From positions 2,329,001-2,393,000 of the forward strand of contig NZ_WTYR01000001.1 of NCBI RefSeq assembly GCF_009827575.1: a stretch of 64,000 bases of DNA. Direction: 5' to 3'. This document shows, piece by piece, positions 33,850-43,048 of the stretch. A program made the translations under genes and the position numbers. This stretch comes from Alteriqipengyuania halimionae (GTDB taxonomy: Bacteria; Pseudomonadota; Alphaproteobacteria; Sphingomonadales; Sphingomonadaceae). The notes under the pieces are model-generated. The model ran no database searches. It had not been told where the DNA came from and saw nothing but the letters and a program-made list of their open reading frames with translations. The first letter of the stretch is position 1, and every line of letters begins with the position of its first letter.

Positions 33850-34824
33850 CTATTTCGGCAGCCTCTCTGGATCGATCGCGATCCGCGCGAGCCAGTTTGC
33901 CTGGAAGTGCGAATTGTTGTCGTCGGACACCAGCCACACCTGCCAGCGTGCGCCATCCTCGCGCACAGCAAGCCCTTCGTAATTGTCGCGCGGCAAGGGC
34001 GGGGCGAGCTGCGTGATCGTTTCGAACCGGGCCGTGCCATCGGCGAAACCGGCCGGATCGAGCAGGGCAAGGCGGGTTTCGAAAGCGATCGGCAGGGCGA
34101 GCCGCACCTTGCGCAGCAGGACCAGGATCCGACCGTCGGGCGTCGCGGTTGCGTCGACCGGATGATAGCCGTCCGCACCGCTAACGCGAACCCTCGCAGC
34201 CGATGCACCGGCCGCCGGGTCGCCGCAAAATACCAGCCCCTCAATCGGGTCTTCCTCATCCGAACCCAAAGCGCCTTCGCGCAGGACCAGAAAGCTGCCG
34301 TCGCTAAGCCTGACCAGCGCTTCGGGTCCGCCATTGGCTGGCCAATCGGCCATGCCTGGCGGAGAGACCGTGGCGTCGGGCTCGAGGTCGCTATTCAGGC
34401 GAACGATCGAATTGGCATGCTCAAGCGCGATCCAGATCGTTCCGCCGAAGGACGTCGCCGCTTCGATATCGCGCCCTTCCTTGCGCATCGTGTTTGTGCC
34501 GATCCGCTGAAGCGGGGCCTTCAACACCGTGTCGCCATGCGGCGTTAACGGAAGTTCGAGCGCGAAGCCGTAATCGCTGAACACGACCAGCCGTTCGCCA
34601 TCGCCGCTCCATGCCATCGCCGAAAAGCCGCCGAAGCCACGCTGCGCCGAAGTGAGTCGGTAGAGCTCCAGCCCGTCCACCGCGCTGTCGGGCGCGAAGC
34701 GCGGGGGCGGATATGCCTGCGCCGTCACGATCGGTCGTGCTCGTTCGCGCGGGTCGGGGTGGTGAGTGCAGGTCGAGATGATGCACAGCGCGGCGAGGGC
34801 CATGGCTGCGAATACGCGTATCAT
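33850..34824 (-). CDS. Esterase-like phytase-family protein, exported
   Basis: A 324-residue protein. A hydrophobic leader (VFAAMALAALCIISTC) ends in a possible lipobox ISTC. The rest is a beta-propeller-like domain of the 'esterase-like activity of phytase' type: GFSAMAWSGDGERLVVFSDY, NSIVRLNSDLEPDATV, GPEALVRLSDGSFLVLREG, RDNYEGLAVREDGARWQVWL. The Trp-Leu-Val-Ser-Asp-Asp-Asn segment near the end is typical. ATG 34824 is used; the frame stays open upstream but overlaps the divergent oxygenase gene. Substrate unknown. Confidence 0.8.
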   Translation of the reverse strand: MIRVFAAMALAALCIISTCTHHPDPRERARPIVTAQAYPPPRFAPDSAVDGLELYRLTSAQRGFGGFSAMAWSGDGERLVVFSDYGFALELPLTPHGDTVLKAPLQRIGTNTMRKEGRDIEAATSFGGTIWIALEHANSIVRLNSDLEPDATVSPPGMADWPANGGPEALVRLSDGSFLVLREGALGSDEEDPIEGLVFCGDPAAGASAARVRVSGADGYHPVDATATPDGRILVLLRKVRLALPIAFETRLALLDPAGFADGTARFETITQLAPPLPRDNYEGLAVREDGARWQVWLVSDDNNSHFQANWLARIAIDPERLPK

Positions 34825-34896
34825 CCCGGTCGCCGCTCCCTTCTCGCCTTGCCGCCTGCTCGGCGCTTCGGTTAGGAGGTCTGCTCGCATCGGGCA

Positions 34897-35649
34897 ATGG
34901 ACAGCACCATCATGGCGAGAAGCCTTTTCGAACTCAATCCGCAGGTCGATCGCACGGCCGCGGCACGACGTTTCGCACACGATCGCCGAGTGCAGGTTCG
35001 CGATGTGCTGACACAGGAAACCGCGCGCGAAATTCGCGAGATCCTGATGCGTGGCACTCCGTGGGGGGTAGGCTGGCAAGCAGGACTTGAAGCCGAGCCC
35101 CAACATGCGCGCGCGGAACAATTGCAAGGTGCCTCCGCACAAGCCCTCGGTCGCGAGATCGCGGAAGCGACACATAAATCGGCGGCGCACGGCGATTACG
35201 CGTTTCGCTATGCCCGCTATCCCATGGTCCAGGCCTATATGGAGAAATGGGCGGAGGGCAGTCCGCACGATCTGCTGATCGAATATCTCAACACGCCCGA
35301 GACGCTCGATCTGGTGCGCGACGTCACGGGAATGGCTGACCTTAAAAAGGCCGATGCGCAGGCCACTTTGTTCGCCCCGGGGCATTTCCTCGGCCGGCAT
35401 ATCGACAGCCATGTCGAGGAGGGCTGGAAAGTCGCCTACGTCCTGAATTTCGCGCCCGACGACTGGCACCCGGACTGGGGCGGCTATCTCAATTTTCTCG
35501 ACGAGGATGGCGATATCGTGGCCGGCTACCGCCCTCGCTTCAACTGCCTCAACATGTTCGCGGTGCCCCAGGCGCACCTGGTGAGCTTCGTCCCCCCATT
35601 TGCGCCGACAGCGCGGTTTGCCATCACGGGATGGTTCCGCAACCAATGA
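34897..35649 (+). CDS. 2OG-Fe(II) oxygenase, Tpa1/Ofd1-like
   Basis: A 250-residue 2-oxoglutarate/Fe(II) dioxygenase. The metal-binding HxD is in FLGRHIDSHVEEGWKVAYVL (about residue 166), with the distal His in VPQAHLVSFV and the 2OG-binding Arg in ARFAITGWF. NFAPDDWHPDWGGYLNFLDE is the core strand typical of the prolyl-hydroxylase Tpa1/Ofd1 group, whose eukaryotic members modify ribosomal protein uS12. The target here is unknown. The stop overlaps the start of a second oxygenase gene (ATGA). It is divergent from the phytase-like gene. Confidence 0.87.
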   Translation: MDSTIMARSLFELNPQVDRTAAARRFAHDRRVQVRDVLTQETAREIREILMRGTPWGVGWQAGLEAEPQHARAEQLQGASAQALGREIAEATHKSAAHGDYAFRYARYPMVQAYMEKWAEGSPHDLLIEYLNTPETLDLVRDVTGMADLKKADAQATLFAPGHFLGRHIDSHVEEGWKVAYVLNFAPDDWHPDWGGYLNFLDEDGDIVAGYRPRFNCLNMFAVPQAHLVSFVPPFAPTARFAITGWFRNQ

Positions 35650-37322
35650 GCGACGCCGCCCGCCTGCGTGACGAAGCGATGGCGGCGGAAAAGGCTGGCG
35701 ATAGTCCGCGAGCTCGGCAGTTGTTCGAGAGCGCCGTGAAGGTCGCGCCAGAGGATCCCCGACTGCTTAATTCGGCTGGGGCCGCTTATCTGCGTTGGGG
35801 AGACCTTGCGCAGGCAATTGCGCTGTTTGCAAAAGCGCGCGCGTTGGCCCCCGCCGAGCTCGATTATCCGATCAACGAGGCCATCGCGCTAGGCCGTGAG
35901 GGCCGACACGGCGCCGCTGCGCGACTGCTCGCCTCGGTCGAACAGATCGGAAAATCACAGGCGCGCTACTGGTCCGCGCGGGGCAATGCGGAGCGGCAGG
36001 CCTACGACTTTGCTTCCGCCCAGGCGAGCTATGACAACGCGCTGGCGGTCGATCCACGCCACGCTCGGGCCGCGCACGGTCGGGCGATCATCGCATTCGA
36101 GCGGGGGCAGGCCGATACGCTGCAACGGTTCGATCGGGCGATTGCGCTCGCGCCTGGCGAGATCGCCCTGTGGCGGACAAAAGCGATGGCGCTCGATGCC
36201 GAAGGGCGCACGACAGAGGCGCTGGCGATCGGCGAACAGGTCGTGACGCAGATACCGCAATGGGTCGAAGGTCTGGAATCTTACGCCCAATTGCGCATCG
36301 GAACGGGTGAAAAGGACTTTGCGAGCCACTACGACGACGCAGTCGGCAAGACCGACGCTCCGGACGAGATCTTCGGTTCCTGGGCGAAGATGCTGGCCGG
36401 GCTCGATCGCTTTGCCGAGGCTGCCGATGTCGCTGCTCGCGCCAGAAGAGAGGCACGCGAGCCAGAGAGCTTCGCCCTGTCCGAAGCGGTCTATGCCGGA
36501 TTGGCCTGTGACAATGATCGGGCCGAGGCGATCTTCACCAAAATCGGCGACGTGCCGCGTGATTGGCAAAAACACGCGGCGCGACAGGATATCCGCATGG
36601 GCCGGATCGAACGTGCCGAACGCACGCTGGGAGCGCTGATCGAGTCGCGCGATCAGCATGACGACGTCGATCTGTGGGCCTTGCGCGACGTCTGCTGGCG
36701 CCTTCTTGACGACCCTCGCCATGAATGGCTGCATGGACGCGAGGGCCTCGTTCGCCCGATGCCTCTCGGCAACCCTCAGGTCTTGGATGAAGCGCGGACA
36801 GCTCTCCGCGAATTGCATCGCAAGGCGGCGCTTCCGATCGGCCAGTCCGTGCGGGGCGGCACCCAGACACGAGGGCGACTATTCCAGCGCGAGGAGCCGA
36901 TACTGGCGAAGCTCCACGATGCGATCATGACCACGCTGGAGCGCTATCGTCGAGAGATGCCCGAGCGGGACGAGAGCCACCCGATACTGCGCCATCGCGA
37001 CGAGCGTTGGAAGCTGACGCATTCGTGGTCGGTCCGGCTGGTCGGCGCGGGCTATCATACCAGCCACATCCATCCCCTCGGCATCCTCTCGTCGGCGCTC
37101 TATCTGATTGTGCCGGACTCGGTCGACGACGACGGCGCACCGGGTCATCTGGAAATCGGCCGACCTCCTCCCGACCTGCAAACCGCGCTCGGCCCGATCA
37201 TGACGATTAGGCCAAGCGTCGGGCATCTGGCACTTTTTCCCAGTTCACTGTATCACGGCACGAGGGACTTTGATGAAGGCGAACGGATGACGGTCGCCTT
37301 CGATGTGAGCATCGGGGGATGA
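35646..37322 (+). CDS. TPR-repeat putative 2OG-Fe(II) oxygenase
   Basis: A 558-residue protein. Residues 1 to about 320 are tetratricopeptide-like repeats (AMAAEKAGDSPRARQLFESA, AYLRWGDLAQAIALFAKARA, ARAAHGRAIIAFERGQADTL). The C-terminal 200 residues are a 2OG-FeII_Oxy_5-type domain: SWSVRLVGAGYHTSHIHPLG, LSSALYLIVPDS, GHLALFPSSLYHGTRDFDEG with candidate iron-binding His residues. The repeats probably bind a protein substrate. It overlaps the first oxygenase gene. Its TGA stop at 37320 is in the same frame as the following methyltransferase, with no stop after it. Confidence 0.85.
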   Translation: MSDAARLRDEAMAAEKAGDSPRARQLFESAVKVAPEDPRLLNSAGAAYLRWGDLAQAIALFAKARALAPAELDYPINEAIALGREGRHGAAARLLASVEQIGKSQARYWSARGNAERQAYDFASAQASYDNALAVDPRHARAAHGRAIIAFERGQADTLQRFDRAIALAPGEIALWRTKAMALDAEGRTTEALAIGEQVVTQIPQWVEGLESYAQLRIGTGEKDFASHYDDAVGKTDAPDEIFGSWAKMLAGLDRFAEAADVAARARREAREPESFALSEAVYAGLACDNDRAEAIFTKIGDVPRDWQKHAARQDIRMGRIERAERTLGALIESRDQHDDVDLWALRDVCWRLLDDPRHEWLHGREGLVRPMPLGNPQVLDEARTALRELHRKAALPIGQSVRGGTQTRGRLFQREEPILAKLHDAIMTTLERYRREMPERDESHPILRHRDERWKLTHSWSVRLVGAGYHTSHIHPLGILSSALYLIVPDSVDDDGAPGHLEIGRPPPDLQTALGPIMTIRPSVGHLALFPSSLYHGTRDFDEGERMTVAFDVSIGG

Positions 37323-37325
37323 TCG

Positions 37326-38225
37326 ATCGCGCATTCGGGGAATGGCGCCTGGGAAGCGTTCTGGGCAAGTGAGGCTGGGCGCGCAAAGGGGTGCCTGCCC
37401 GCAGGTTGGCAAGGGATAGACGCGGTACAGGCGGAAGCCTGGCGAAGGTTCGGCAAACGGATCGACGACGGTGGCCGGATTCTCGATCTTGGCACCGGCG
37501 ACGGGAGGGTGCTGGGAATGCTCAGACGAGTATCGCCGCAGCTGGAACTGATCGGGGTCGATCTGGCGCGCACCTTGCCCGAACCACCCGAGGGAACCAG
37601 CACGCAGGGCGGCGTGCCGATGGAGTCCCTGCCGTTCGAGGACGACAGTTTCACGGCCGTCACGGCCCAGTTCGCGGTCGAATACGGTGACGTAACCAGG
37701 ATCGCGCCCGAAATCGCTCGCGTTTCGCAGGACGGCGCGCTCGTGGGCCTTATCACCCATCGCGACGACGGCCCGATCCTCGCCCATAATGTACAGCGCC
37801 GCGAAGCGATTCGGTGGGCTATCGACGAAGAGAAGTTGATCGAAGTCGCGCGCAAGAGCCTCGCCCTGCGGTATTTCGGACTGCATGGCGCGGCTCCGGG
37901 CATCGCCCGCGCCCCGGCCGAGGGCGCACGCCGTTTCGGCCCACGGTCGGCGGCATGGGAGATTGCCGAAGCCATTCGGCAGACGGTCGAGATGGGCGCG
38001 CGCTCCGATCCTGCCGTGGTCGCGGCCACATTGGGCCAGATCGAGACGCAAGCGCGCAACGAGCTGGGTCGGATCGATTCTCTCGAGCGAGCCTGTGGCA
38101 CCTTTGCGGATGAGCAAGCGGTCGAAGGGGTGTTCGCGGAATCGGGGCTCGAGCTGATCGAGACCCGGGATCTCTTTGAAGCCGACGGTCCTCCCTTCGC
38201 GCATTTCCGTCTGCTCAGAGCCTGA
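37326..38225 (+). CDS. SAM-dependent methyltransferase with no standard start codon
   Basis: Reading directly after the TGA at 37320-37322, the frame gives SIAHSGNGAWEAFWASEAGR, then CLPAGWQGIDAVQAEAWRRF and the class I SAM motif RILDLGTGDGRVL, followed by IGVDLA and MESLPFEDDSFTAVTAQFAV. The N-terminal part clearly belongs to the enzyme, but it has no ATG, GTG or TTG before motif I; the first GTG (37509) lies inside the motif. Possible explanations are ATC (37326) or CTG (37395) initiation, TGA readthrough from the oxygenase, or an indel: an ATG at 37319 (ATGA overlap) is out of frame. Coordinates give the longest supported extent. Confidence 0.75.
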   Translation: MAHSGNGAWEAFWASEAGRAKGCLPAGWQGIDAVQAEAWRRFGKRIDDGGRILDLGTGDGRVLGMLRRVSPQLELIGVDLARTLPEPPEGTSTQGGVPMESLPFEDDSFTAVTAQFAVEYGDVTRIAPEIARVSQDGALVGLITHRDDGPILAHNVQRREAIRWAIDEEKLIEVARKSLALRYFGLHGAAPGIARAPAEGARRFGPRSAAWEIAEAIRQTVEMGARSDPAVVAATLGQIETQARNELGRIDSLERACGTFADEQAVEGVFAESGLELIETRDLFEADGPPFAHFRLLRA

Positions 38226-38293
38226 TCATCGCGAGCGAATGAGCGCGGAACAGGCCGCTCGCAAGAGCGCCTAGAATTTCCCACAAAACAAAA

Positions 38294-38321
38294 AGGGCGG
38301 CGAGCCGAAGCTCGCCGCCCT
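38294..38321 (-). terminator. Strong rho-independent terminator of the TonB receptor gene
   Basis: On the minus strand, AGGGCGGCGAGC-TTCG-GCTCGCCGCCCT forms a 12-bp perfect stem with a UUCG tetraloop, followed by TTTTGTTTT. It lies 32 bp after the receptor stop codon. The plus strand also has TCTTTTT after the stem, so it can end the convergent methyltransferase transcript too. Confidence 0.9.
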
Positions 38322-38352
38322 CTTTTTCAGACCGTACTCCGGTCGGTTCGGA

Positions 38353-41300
38353 TCAGAACTGGATCCGTGCCGACACGAAGAAGTCGCGACCAAGCACGTC
38401 GTAGGTGCCCGGCCAGGTGTTTGCCTGTTCCTGGTTGTCGCCGAGCAGCAGGCCCTGCGGTGCATTCGCCACAGTGCCGTCGGCGTTGAACGTCGGCGTG
38501 CCCGGCAGCTTGTCGAACAGGTTGTTCACGCCCATCGACAGGGTGAAGCTCTGCGTGATGTCGAATGCGAACGAGAGATCGAAGTAATCGACCGCTTCGA
38601 TCGTTTCGAGACCGCCGAACTCAGCATAGTTGATGCCATCATCGTCGTCCTTGACAGAACCAAGGTGACGCCAGCGCAGGCTGATCGTCGCCGGACCGTC
38701 GACATACGAAGCACGCGAAGTCCACTTCCATTCCGGGGTCGGCTCGAGACAGGTGTTGCCGAAGGCTCCGGCACACTCGTTGATCTCATCCGGGAAGAGA
38801 CGTTCCGGCGTGAAGTTATTCTTGATGGTATAGGTACCCAGGAAGAACAGGTTCAGACGGGCGTCTTCGGCCGAGTTGAAGATCGAGAACGGAACCGGGG
38901 TACCGTAATCCATCTGGAAGTCGACGCCTTCCACTTCGAGCAGAGCGCCGTTGGCGTTCAGCAGCAGCGGATTGTTGCTCGACGTGATCGAACCATTCGC
39001 ATTACGAGCCGGACGGTTGGGATCGAAGAACGGCTGGCAGAACGGGCTGGTCTGATCCTGGATCACATTATAGCAAAGATTCAGGGTGTTGTTCAGACCG
39101 CCACCCAGCGTGTCGATCACGTTGTCGACCTTGATGTTGTACCAGTCGACCGTGATGTTGAACCCAGGCAGGAAGCTCGGGGTGAGCACCACACCTGCGG
39201 TCCAGCTGTCCGAAACTTCTTCCTCGAGGTTCCCGTTACCGGCGAAGTTGGCCGGGATCTGCGTATCGAGCTGGATTCCGGGGCTACCGACGTTGCCGGC
39301 CGGGACGCCAGAGGCGACACACAGCGCGACGGCCGCTGCATCACCGAGGACGGCCGGATCCGCACACGGATCGACCGCGCCAGGGAAGCCGATGGCCTGG
39401 CCCTGGAACAGTTCGGCAATGTTCGGTGCACGAACTGCGCGCTGATACTGGCCGCGGAAGGTAACATCGCGGATCGGCGTAAAGGTCGCGCCACCGGCAT
39501 AGGCCCACACGCCACCGACGTTTGCGAGGCTGTAGTCCGAGTAACGCGCCGCACCGGTGAGTTCGAAGCGGAGCCCCGCATCGGTTTCGATGATCGGAAC
39601 GTTAAGTTCGGCGAAAACTTCCTTCACGTCATAATCGCCTGCAGTGGCCTGGCCGGCATTGAAACCGATCACGTCACCCGAGGAAAGCGCGGTGTCCGGA
39701 ATGAACTCGGCGCTGACCTTGCGGTACTCGGCACCGATCGCGATACCGATATCGCCTGCACCCAGGCCGAAATTGCCGAACGTACCCGAGACGACGCCCG
39801 AGAGGACCTGAAGCGCCGAAACGTCGCCGTTCTGGGCGAGGATCGAGATCTGGTCGACCATGGAAGGCGTAAGTGTGCCGGGGCCGAAGGGATTGATCGG
39901 ATCAGCCGTGCCGTCGAGGCCAGCCTGGAACGCCGAGCGCGAAATGTTACCGGCCTGCACGTTCGCGTTCCGCGTACGGGCATACTGGTAATACAGATCG
40001 TAGTTGAACGTTTCCGAGATCGGACCGTTGATGCCGGTCAGGATCCGGAACGCATTACGCTCGTCCAGCGTATTGCGCGAACCGGTTTCGATCGTGCGAC
40101 GCTGCAGGAAGAGATTGACCACACCGGGATCGTCCGCATCGCCATTCGCTGTGTTGCGCACCGTTTCAGCGGCATCGATCGCCTGCAGGTTCGCGAGCGA
40201 AGCAGCGTCGAGGAAGCCACCCACGGCATCGAGGTTCACATTGAAATCGCCGGTCACGGGAGTCGCGGCGAGTTCCTGCGCCACGCGGTTATTCGCGTAG
40301 CTGAACTCGGTGTAGACCGTGTGGCCGCTGCCGATGTCGTATTCTGCGTGACCGCCGATCAGATACCGCTCCTGCGGGATCATCAGATAGTTGGCCGGAG
40401 CATAGTTGTAGAGGTCGCCAGCGCGCGCGCGGAAGGTGCCCGGGGTGTCGAACACGACCGCGTTGTTGGCGGCGAAGGCACCGATGCCGTTATCGGTGGG
40501 TTCCACGGCAGGGGTGTTCGGATTGTCACGAAGACGCTGCGGACCGGTGCCGTTCGCACCGCCGAAGTAGCGCAGAACGCCGTTCGGAAGCGTGGAGGAA
40601 CCGAACTGCTGCAGGTCGGCGCCGCTCGATTCGCCACCGAGGGCGAAGTTCGAGAAGGCACGGTCGCCTTGGAAGACGCCGCCGCGATTGTAATATTCGC
40701 CGTAGACAGTGGCGCGACCGCGGCCGTCGTCGAATTCGGCGCCGAGAGCGGTAAAGACGTTGTAGCGCGCGCCGTCTCCACGTTCGGTGATCGAGTACTG
40801 GCCACCGGCTTCGATGCCGTTGACATAGCGCAGCTTGAAGTTGGTCACGCCGGCAAGCGCGTCCGAACCGTAAACGGCCGATGCGCCGCCCGTCACGACG
40901 TCGACACTGCCGACCAAGAAGGTCGGGATGGTGTTGAGGTCGACAACCTGCTCAACGTCGTAGAACATGTAGCGACGGCCGTTGACGAGCACGAGGTTAC
41001 GGTTCGTGCCGATGCCGCGCAGGTCCAGCGTGGCCGTGCCGTTGCCGGGGTTGTTCGAGAAAGCGGTCGTGCCCGGAACAACCTGCGGCAGGGTGTTGAT
41101 CACCTGCTCGGCGTTCACGGCGCCCGAGAGCTTGAACTCTTCGTCCTGGACGACGGCGACGGGCGCCGCGCTGTCGAGGTCGTTGCGCACGATGCGCGAA
41201 CCTGTGATGGTGACGCGGTTGGTCGCGCCTTCTTCGGCACCGGCGCCGGTCTGGATCGCGGTTTCCTGGTCCGTCGCGTCGTCGGAGTCTTGCGCGAACG

Positions 41301-41373
41301 TCGGAGTGGCCAGCGCCACCGCCACGATAGCGCCGCTCGCGAGAAGCGCGGCCTTGTTAAATCGATTCGACAT
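38353..41373 (-). CDS. TonB-dependent outer-membrane receptor
   Basis: A 1006-residue receptor. A signal peptide (AALLASGAIVAVALATPTFA) is followed by a linker and the plug domain (VTITGSRIVRNDLDSAAPVA, VINTLPQVVPG, LDLRGIGTNRNLVLVNGRRY), then a 22-strand-type barrel ending in GRDFFVSARIQF with a terminal Phe. The large size and the sequence GGASAVYGSDALAGVTNF are typical of the sphingomonad/Caulobacter group that imports oligosaccharides, peptides or aromatic compounds; the substrate is unknown. The 232 bp upstream (41374-41605) hold the promoter region for this gene and the divergent one, with a CCGGG-N7-CCCGG hairpin at 41432-41448 in the presumed leader. Confidence 0.95.
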   Translation of the reverse strand: MSNRFNKAALLASGAIVAVALATPTFAQDSDDATDQETAIQTGAGAEEGATNRVTITGSRIVRNDLDSAAPVAVVQDEEFKLSGAVNAEQVINTLPQVVPGTTAFSNNPGNGTATLDLRGIGTNRNLVLVNGRRYMFYDVEQVVDLNTIPTFLVGSVDVVTGGASAVYGSDALAGVTNFKLRYVNGIEAGGQYSITERGDGARYNVFTALGAEFDDGRGRATVYGEYYNRGGVFQGDRAFSNFALGGESSGADLQQFGSSTLPNGVLRYFGGANGTGPQRLRDNPNTPAVEPTDNGIGAFAANNAVVFDTPGTFRARAGDLYNYAPANYLMIPQERYLIGGHAEYDIGSGHTVYTEFSYANNRVAQELAATPVTGDFNVNLDAVGGFLDAASLANLQAIDAAETVRNTANGDADDPGVVNLFLQRRTIETGSRNTLDERNAFRILTGINGPISETFNYDLYYQYARTRNANVQAGNISRSAFQAGLDGTADPINPFGPGTLTPSMVDQISILAQNGDVSALQVLSGVVSGTFGNFGLGAGDIGIAIGAEYRKVSAEFIPDTALSSGDVIGFNAGQATAGDYDVKEVFAELNVPIIETDAGLRFELTGAARYSDYSLANVGGVWAYAGGATFTPIRDVTFRGQYQRAVRAPNIAELFQGQAIGFPGAVDPCADPAVLGDAAAVALCVASGVPAGNVGSPGIQLDTQIPANFAGNGNLEEEVSDSWTAGVVLTPSFLPGFNITVDWYNIKVDNVIDTLGGGLNNTLNLCYNVIQDQTSPFCQPFFDPNRPARNANGSITSSNNPLLLNANGALLEVEGVDFQMDYGTPVPFSIFNSAEDARLNLFFLGTYTIKNNFTPERLFPDEINECAGAFGNTCLEPTPEWKWTSRASYVDGPATISLRWRHLGSVKDDDDGINYAEFGGLETIEAVDYFDLSFAFDITQSFTLSMGVNNLFDKLPGTPTFNADGTVANAPQGLLLGDNQEQANTWPGTYDVLGRDFFVSARIQF

Positions 41374-41605
41374 TTCAGTCCCCTTAAACGAGCCCGCTTT
41401 GCGCGCGCCCTTTTGGTTCCATAACTAGAGTCCGGGCAAAAGACCCGGAACTGGAACGATAGTTACGAATGACGGGCGAGCCGCGCAATCCGAAGGCCTG
41501 AAGGGCCACGCTTTGATCATTAATTGTGACCAATTTGCTACAGTGGATTGGAGTGGATTTTCCGTGGCCGAGCGCTAGTTTGACCTCCGAACCGAGAGGA
41601 ACTTC

Positions 41606-42118
41606 ATGCTACGCTACGCCGCTATTTCACTCGCATCCTTGGCCTTGCTGGCTGCCGTCCCCGCCGCTGCGCAGGAGGCCGGTGAAGACGCGCTCGACGC
41701 GATCCGCAAATGTCGCGATATCGCGGAAGACGCCGCTCGCCTCGCTTGTTACGATGGTGCAACCGGTTCTTTCATTGCCGCCAGCGATAGTGGCGAAATC
41801 GAACTGGTCGATCGTCAGCGAGCCGACCGGACACGCAAGGATTTGTTCGGATTTTCGGGCGCCCGCCTGCCGTTTTTCACCGACGGTGAGGAAATCAAGG
41901 AGATCGAATCCACGATCACCCGGGTCCGGCGCATCGGTCGCGATGGCTGGCAGATCACGATCGAGGATGGCGACGCCGTTTGGCAGATCACCAATCCGCC
42001 GATGCGCTTCAACCCGCCGCGCGTGGGTGACAAGGTCGTGATCGAACGCGGCGCGCTCACCAGCTATTTCATCAAGGTCCGGACCCAGATCGGGGTTAAG
42101 GGCAAGCGCGTACAGTAA
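41606..42118 (+). CDS. Exported hypothetical protein
   Basis: A 170-residue protein with a signal peptide (AAISLASLALLAAVPAAAQE), then DALDAIRKCRDIAEDAARLACYDGA, a Cys-containing segment common to many periplasmic sphingomonad proteins and to the start of VasI-like proteins. The C-terminal half is a small beta domain (STITRVRRIGRDGWQITIED, WQITNPPMRFNPPRVGDKVV). It is divergent from the TonB receptor gene, and its ATG follows GAGAGGAA. The function is unknown. Confidence 0.68.
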   Translation: MLRYAAISLASLALLAAVPAAAQEAGEDALDAIRKCRDIAEDAARLACYDGATGSFIAASDSGEIELVDRQRADRTRKDLFGFSGARLPFFTDGEEIKEIESTITRVRRIGRDGWQITIEDGDAVWQITNPPMRFNPPRVGDKVVIERGALTSYFIKVRTQIGVKGKRVQ

Positions 42119-42121
42119 CGC

Positions 42122-43048
42122 TTACATCGGCCCGGTCAGCAGGATCGGGTCGAGCCGCGCGTCGTTCCATTTGACCGACCAGTGAAGGTGCGGCCCGGTG
42201 GCGCGACCGGTGGCGCCGATGCGTCCGATCGGCTGCCCCTGAGCGACTTTCTCGCCTTCGGAAACCAGGATTTCCGAGTTGTGGAGGAAGGCACTGTTGA
42301 GCCCGTTGCCGTGATCGATCATCAGCAGGTAGCCTTCGAGGCTGAACGGTTCTCGGGTCGCCAGCACCACGACACCGTCGGCCGGCGCCACATAGGTTGT
42401 GCCGGCACCGCCCGCTATATCGATGCCCGAGTGATAACCGCCCGGCTCGCCTCGATAAATGCGCTGGCGCCCGAACATTCCGGAAATGCGGGCCTTGACC
42501 GGCCAGATGAAATCCTGCCGCCAGCCTTCGGCGCCCGTTGTCTCGGCGCGCGCGGCGACGATCTGCGCCAGTTCGGGGCGACGGATGCGCATGAACGCCT
42601 CGGTCGCGCCGCCGGGACGCCGTGCGATATCGACGTGCTGGATGTTCCAGTCTCGCGCACGGACAGGCACCGTCCGCGCGATCTTTCGCCCGTCGGAGAA
42701 TTTGGCGACGAGGGCGTATTGCTCGGCTGCATCGCGATCGAGCCCGGCAAAGAAAGTGCCGTCAGGGGCGACAGCGATTGCGCTATCGCCAAGCGTCAGA
42801 CGCGCGACATCGCCGGTCACCGTGCCGCGGATCCAGCCGCCCTGGGTGAACTGGCCCGCTACGCGCACATCGATCGGCTCGAGCGTGCGTGCGGGCGTTG
42901 GAGTGGGCTTGGGCAGCGGCTGCACCACCGGAGAACTCGTCGCAACCGGGGCGGCGGGCACCACCTCCTGCGAAGGTGCGGCAGAGCTGTTCGCGCATGC
43001 CATCAGGAGCCCCGCCAGCAGCGGTGCCGACCATTTGACGGGGCGCAT
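42122..43048 (-). CDS. M23-family peptidase (LytM domain), lipoprotein
   Basis: A 308-residue protein with signal and lipobox (LLAGLLMACANS). A proline-rich linker follows (PKPTPTPARTLEPI), then a beta domain and the LytM domain with zinc and catalytic His residues in YHSGIDIAGGAGT, DHGNGLNSAFLHN and GPHLHWSVKW. It cleaves peptidoglycan cross-links or acts with a partner. I used ATG 43048, which overlaps the DUF2093 stop by 1 bp (TGATG). It is the third gene of xseA-DUF2093-M23. Confidence 0.9.
   Translation of the reverse strand: MRPVKWSAPLLAGLLMACANSSAAPSQEVVPAAPVATSSPVVQPLPKPTPTPARTLEPIDVRVAGQFTQGGWIRGTVTGDVARLTLGDSAIAVAPDGTFFAGLDRDAAEQYALVAKFSDGRKIARTVPVRARDWNIQHVDIARRPGGATEAFMRIRRPELAQIVAARAETTGAEGWRQDFIWPVKARISGMFGRQRIYRGEPGGYHSGIDIAGGAGTTYVAPADGVVVLATREPFSLEGYLLMIDHGNGLNSAFLHNSEILVSEGEKVAQGQPIGRIGATGRATGPHLHWSVKWNDARLDPILLTGPM

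Noticed and set aside
38665-41424. 919-codon open frame on the plus strand opposite the TonB receptor
   Set aside because: It is the antisense shadow of a GC-rich gene; the minus strand has a complete signal peptide, plug and barrel, and the plus reading has no recognisable domain.
41432-41448. Hairpin before the TonB receptor gene as a terminator or riboswitch
   Set aside because: Only 5 bp per arm with no T-tract and no recognisable riboswitch core.
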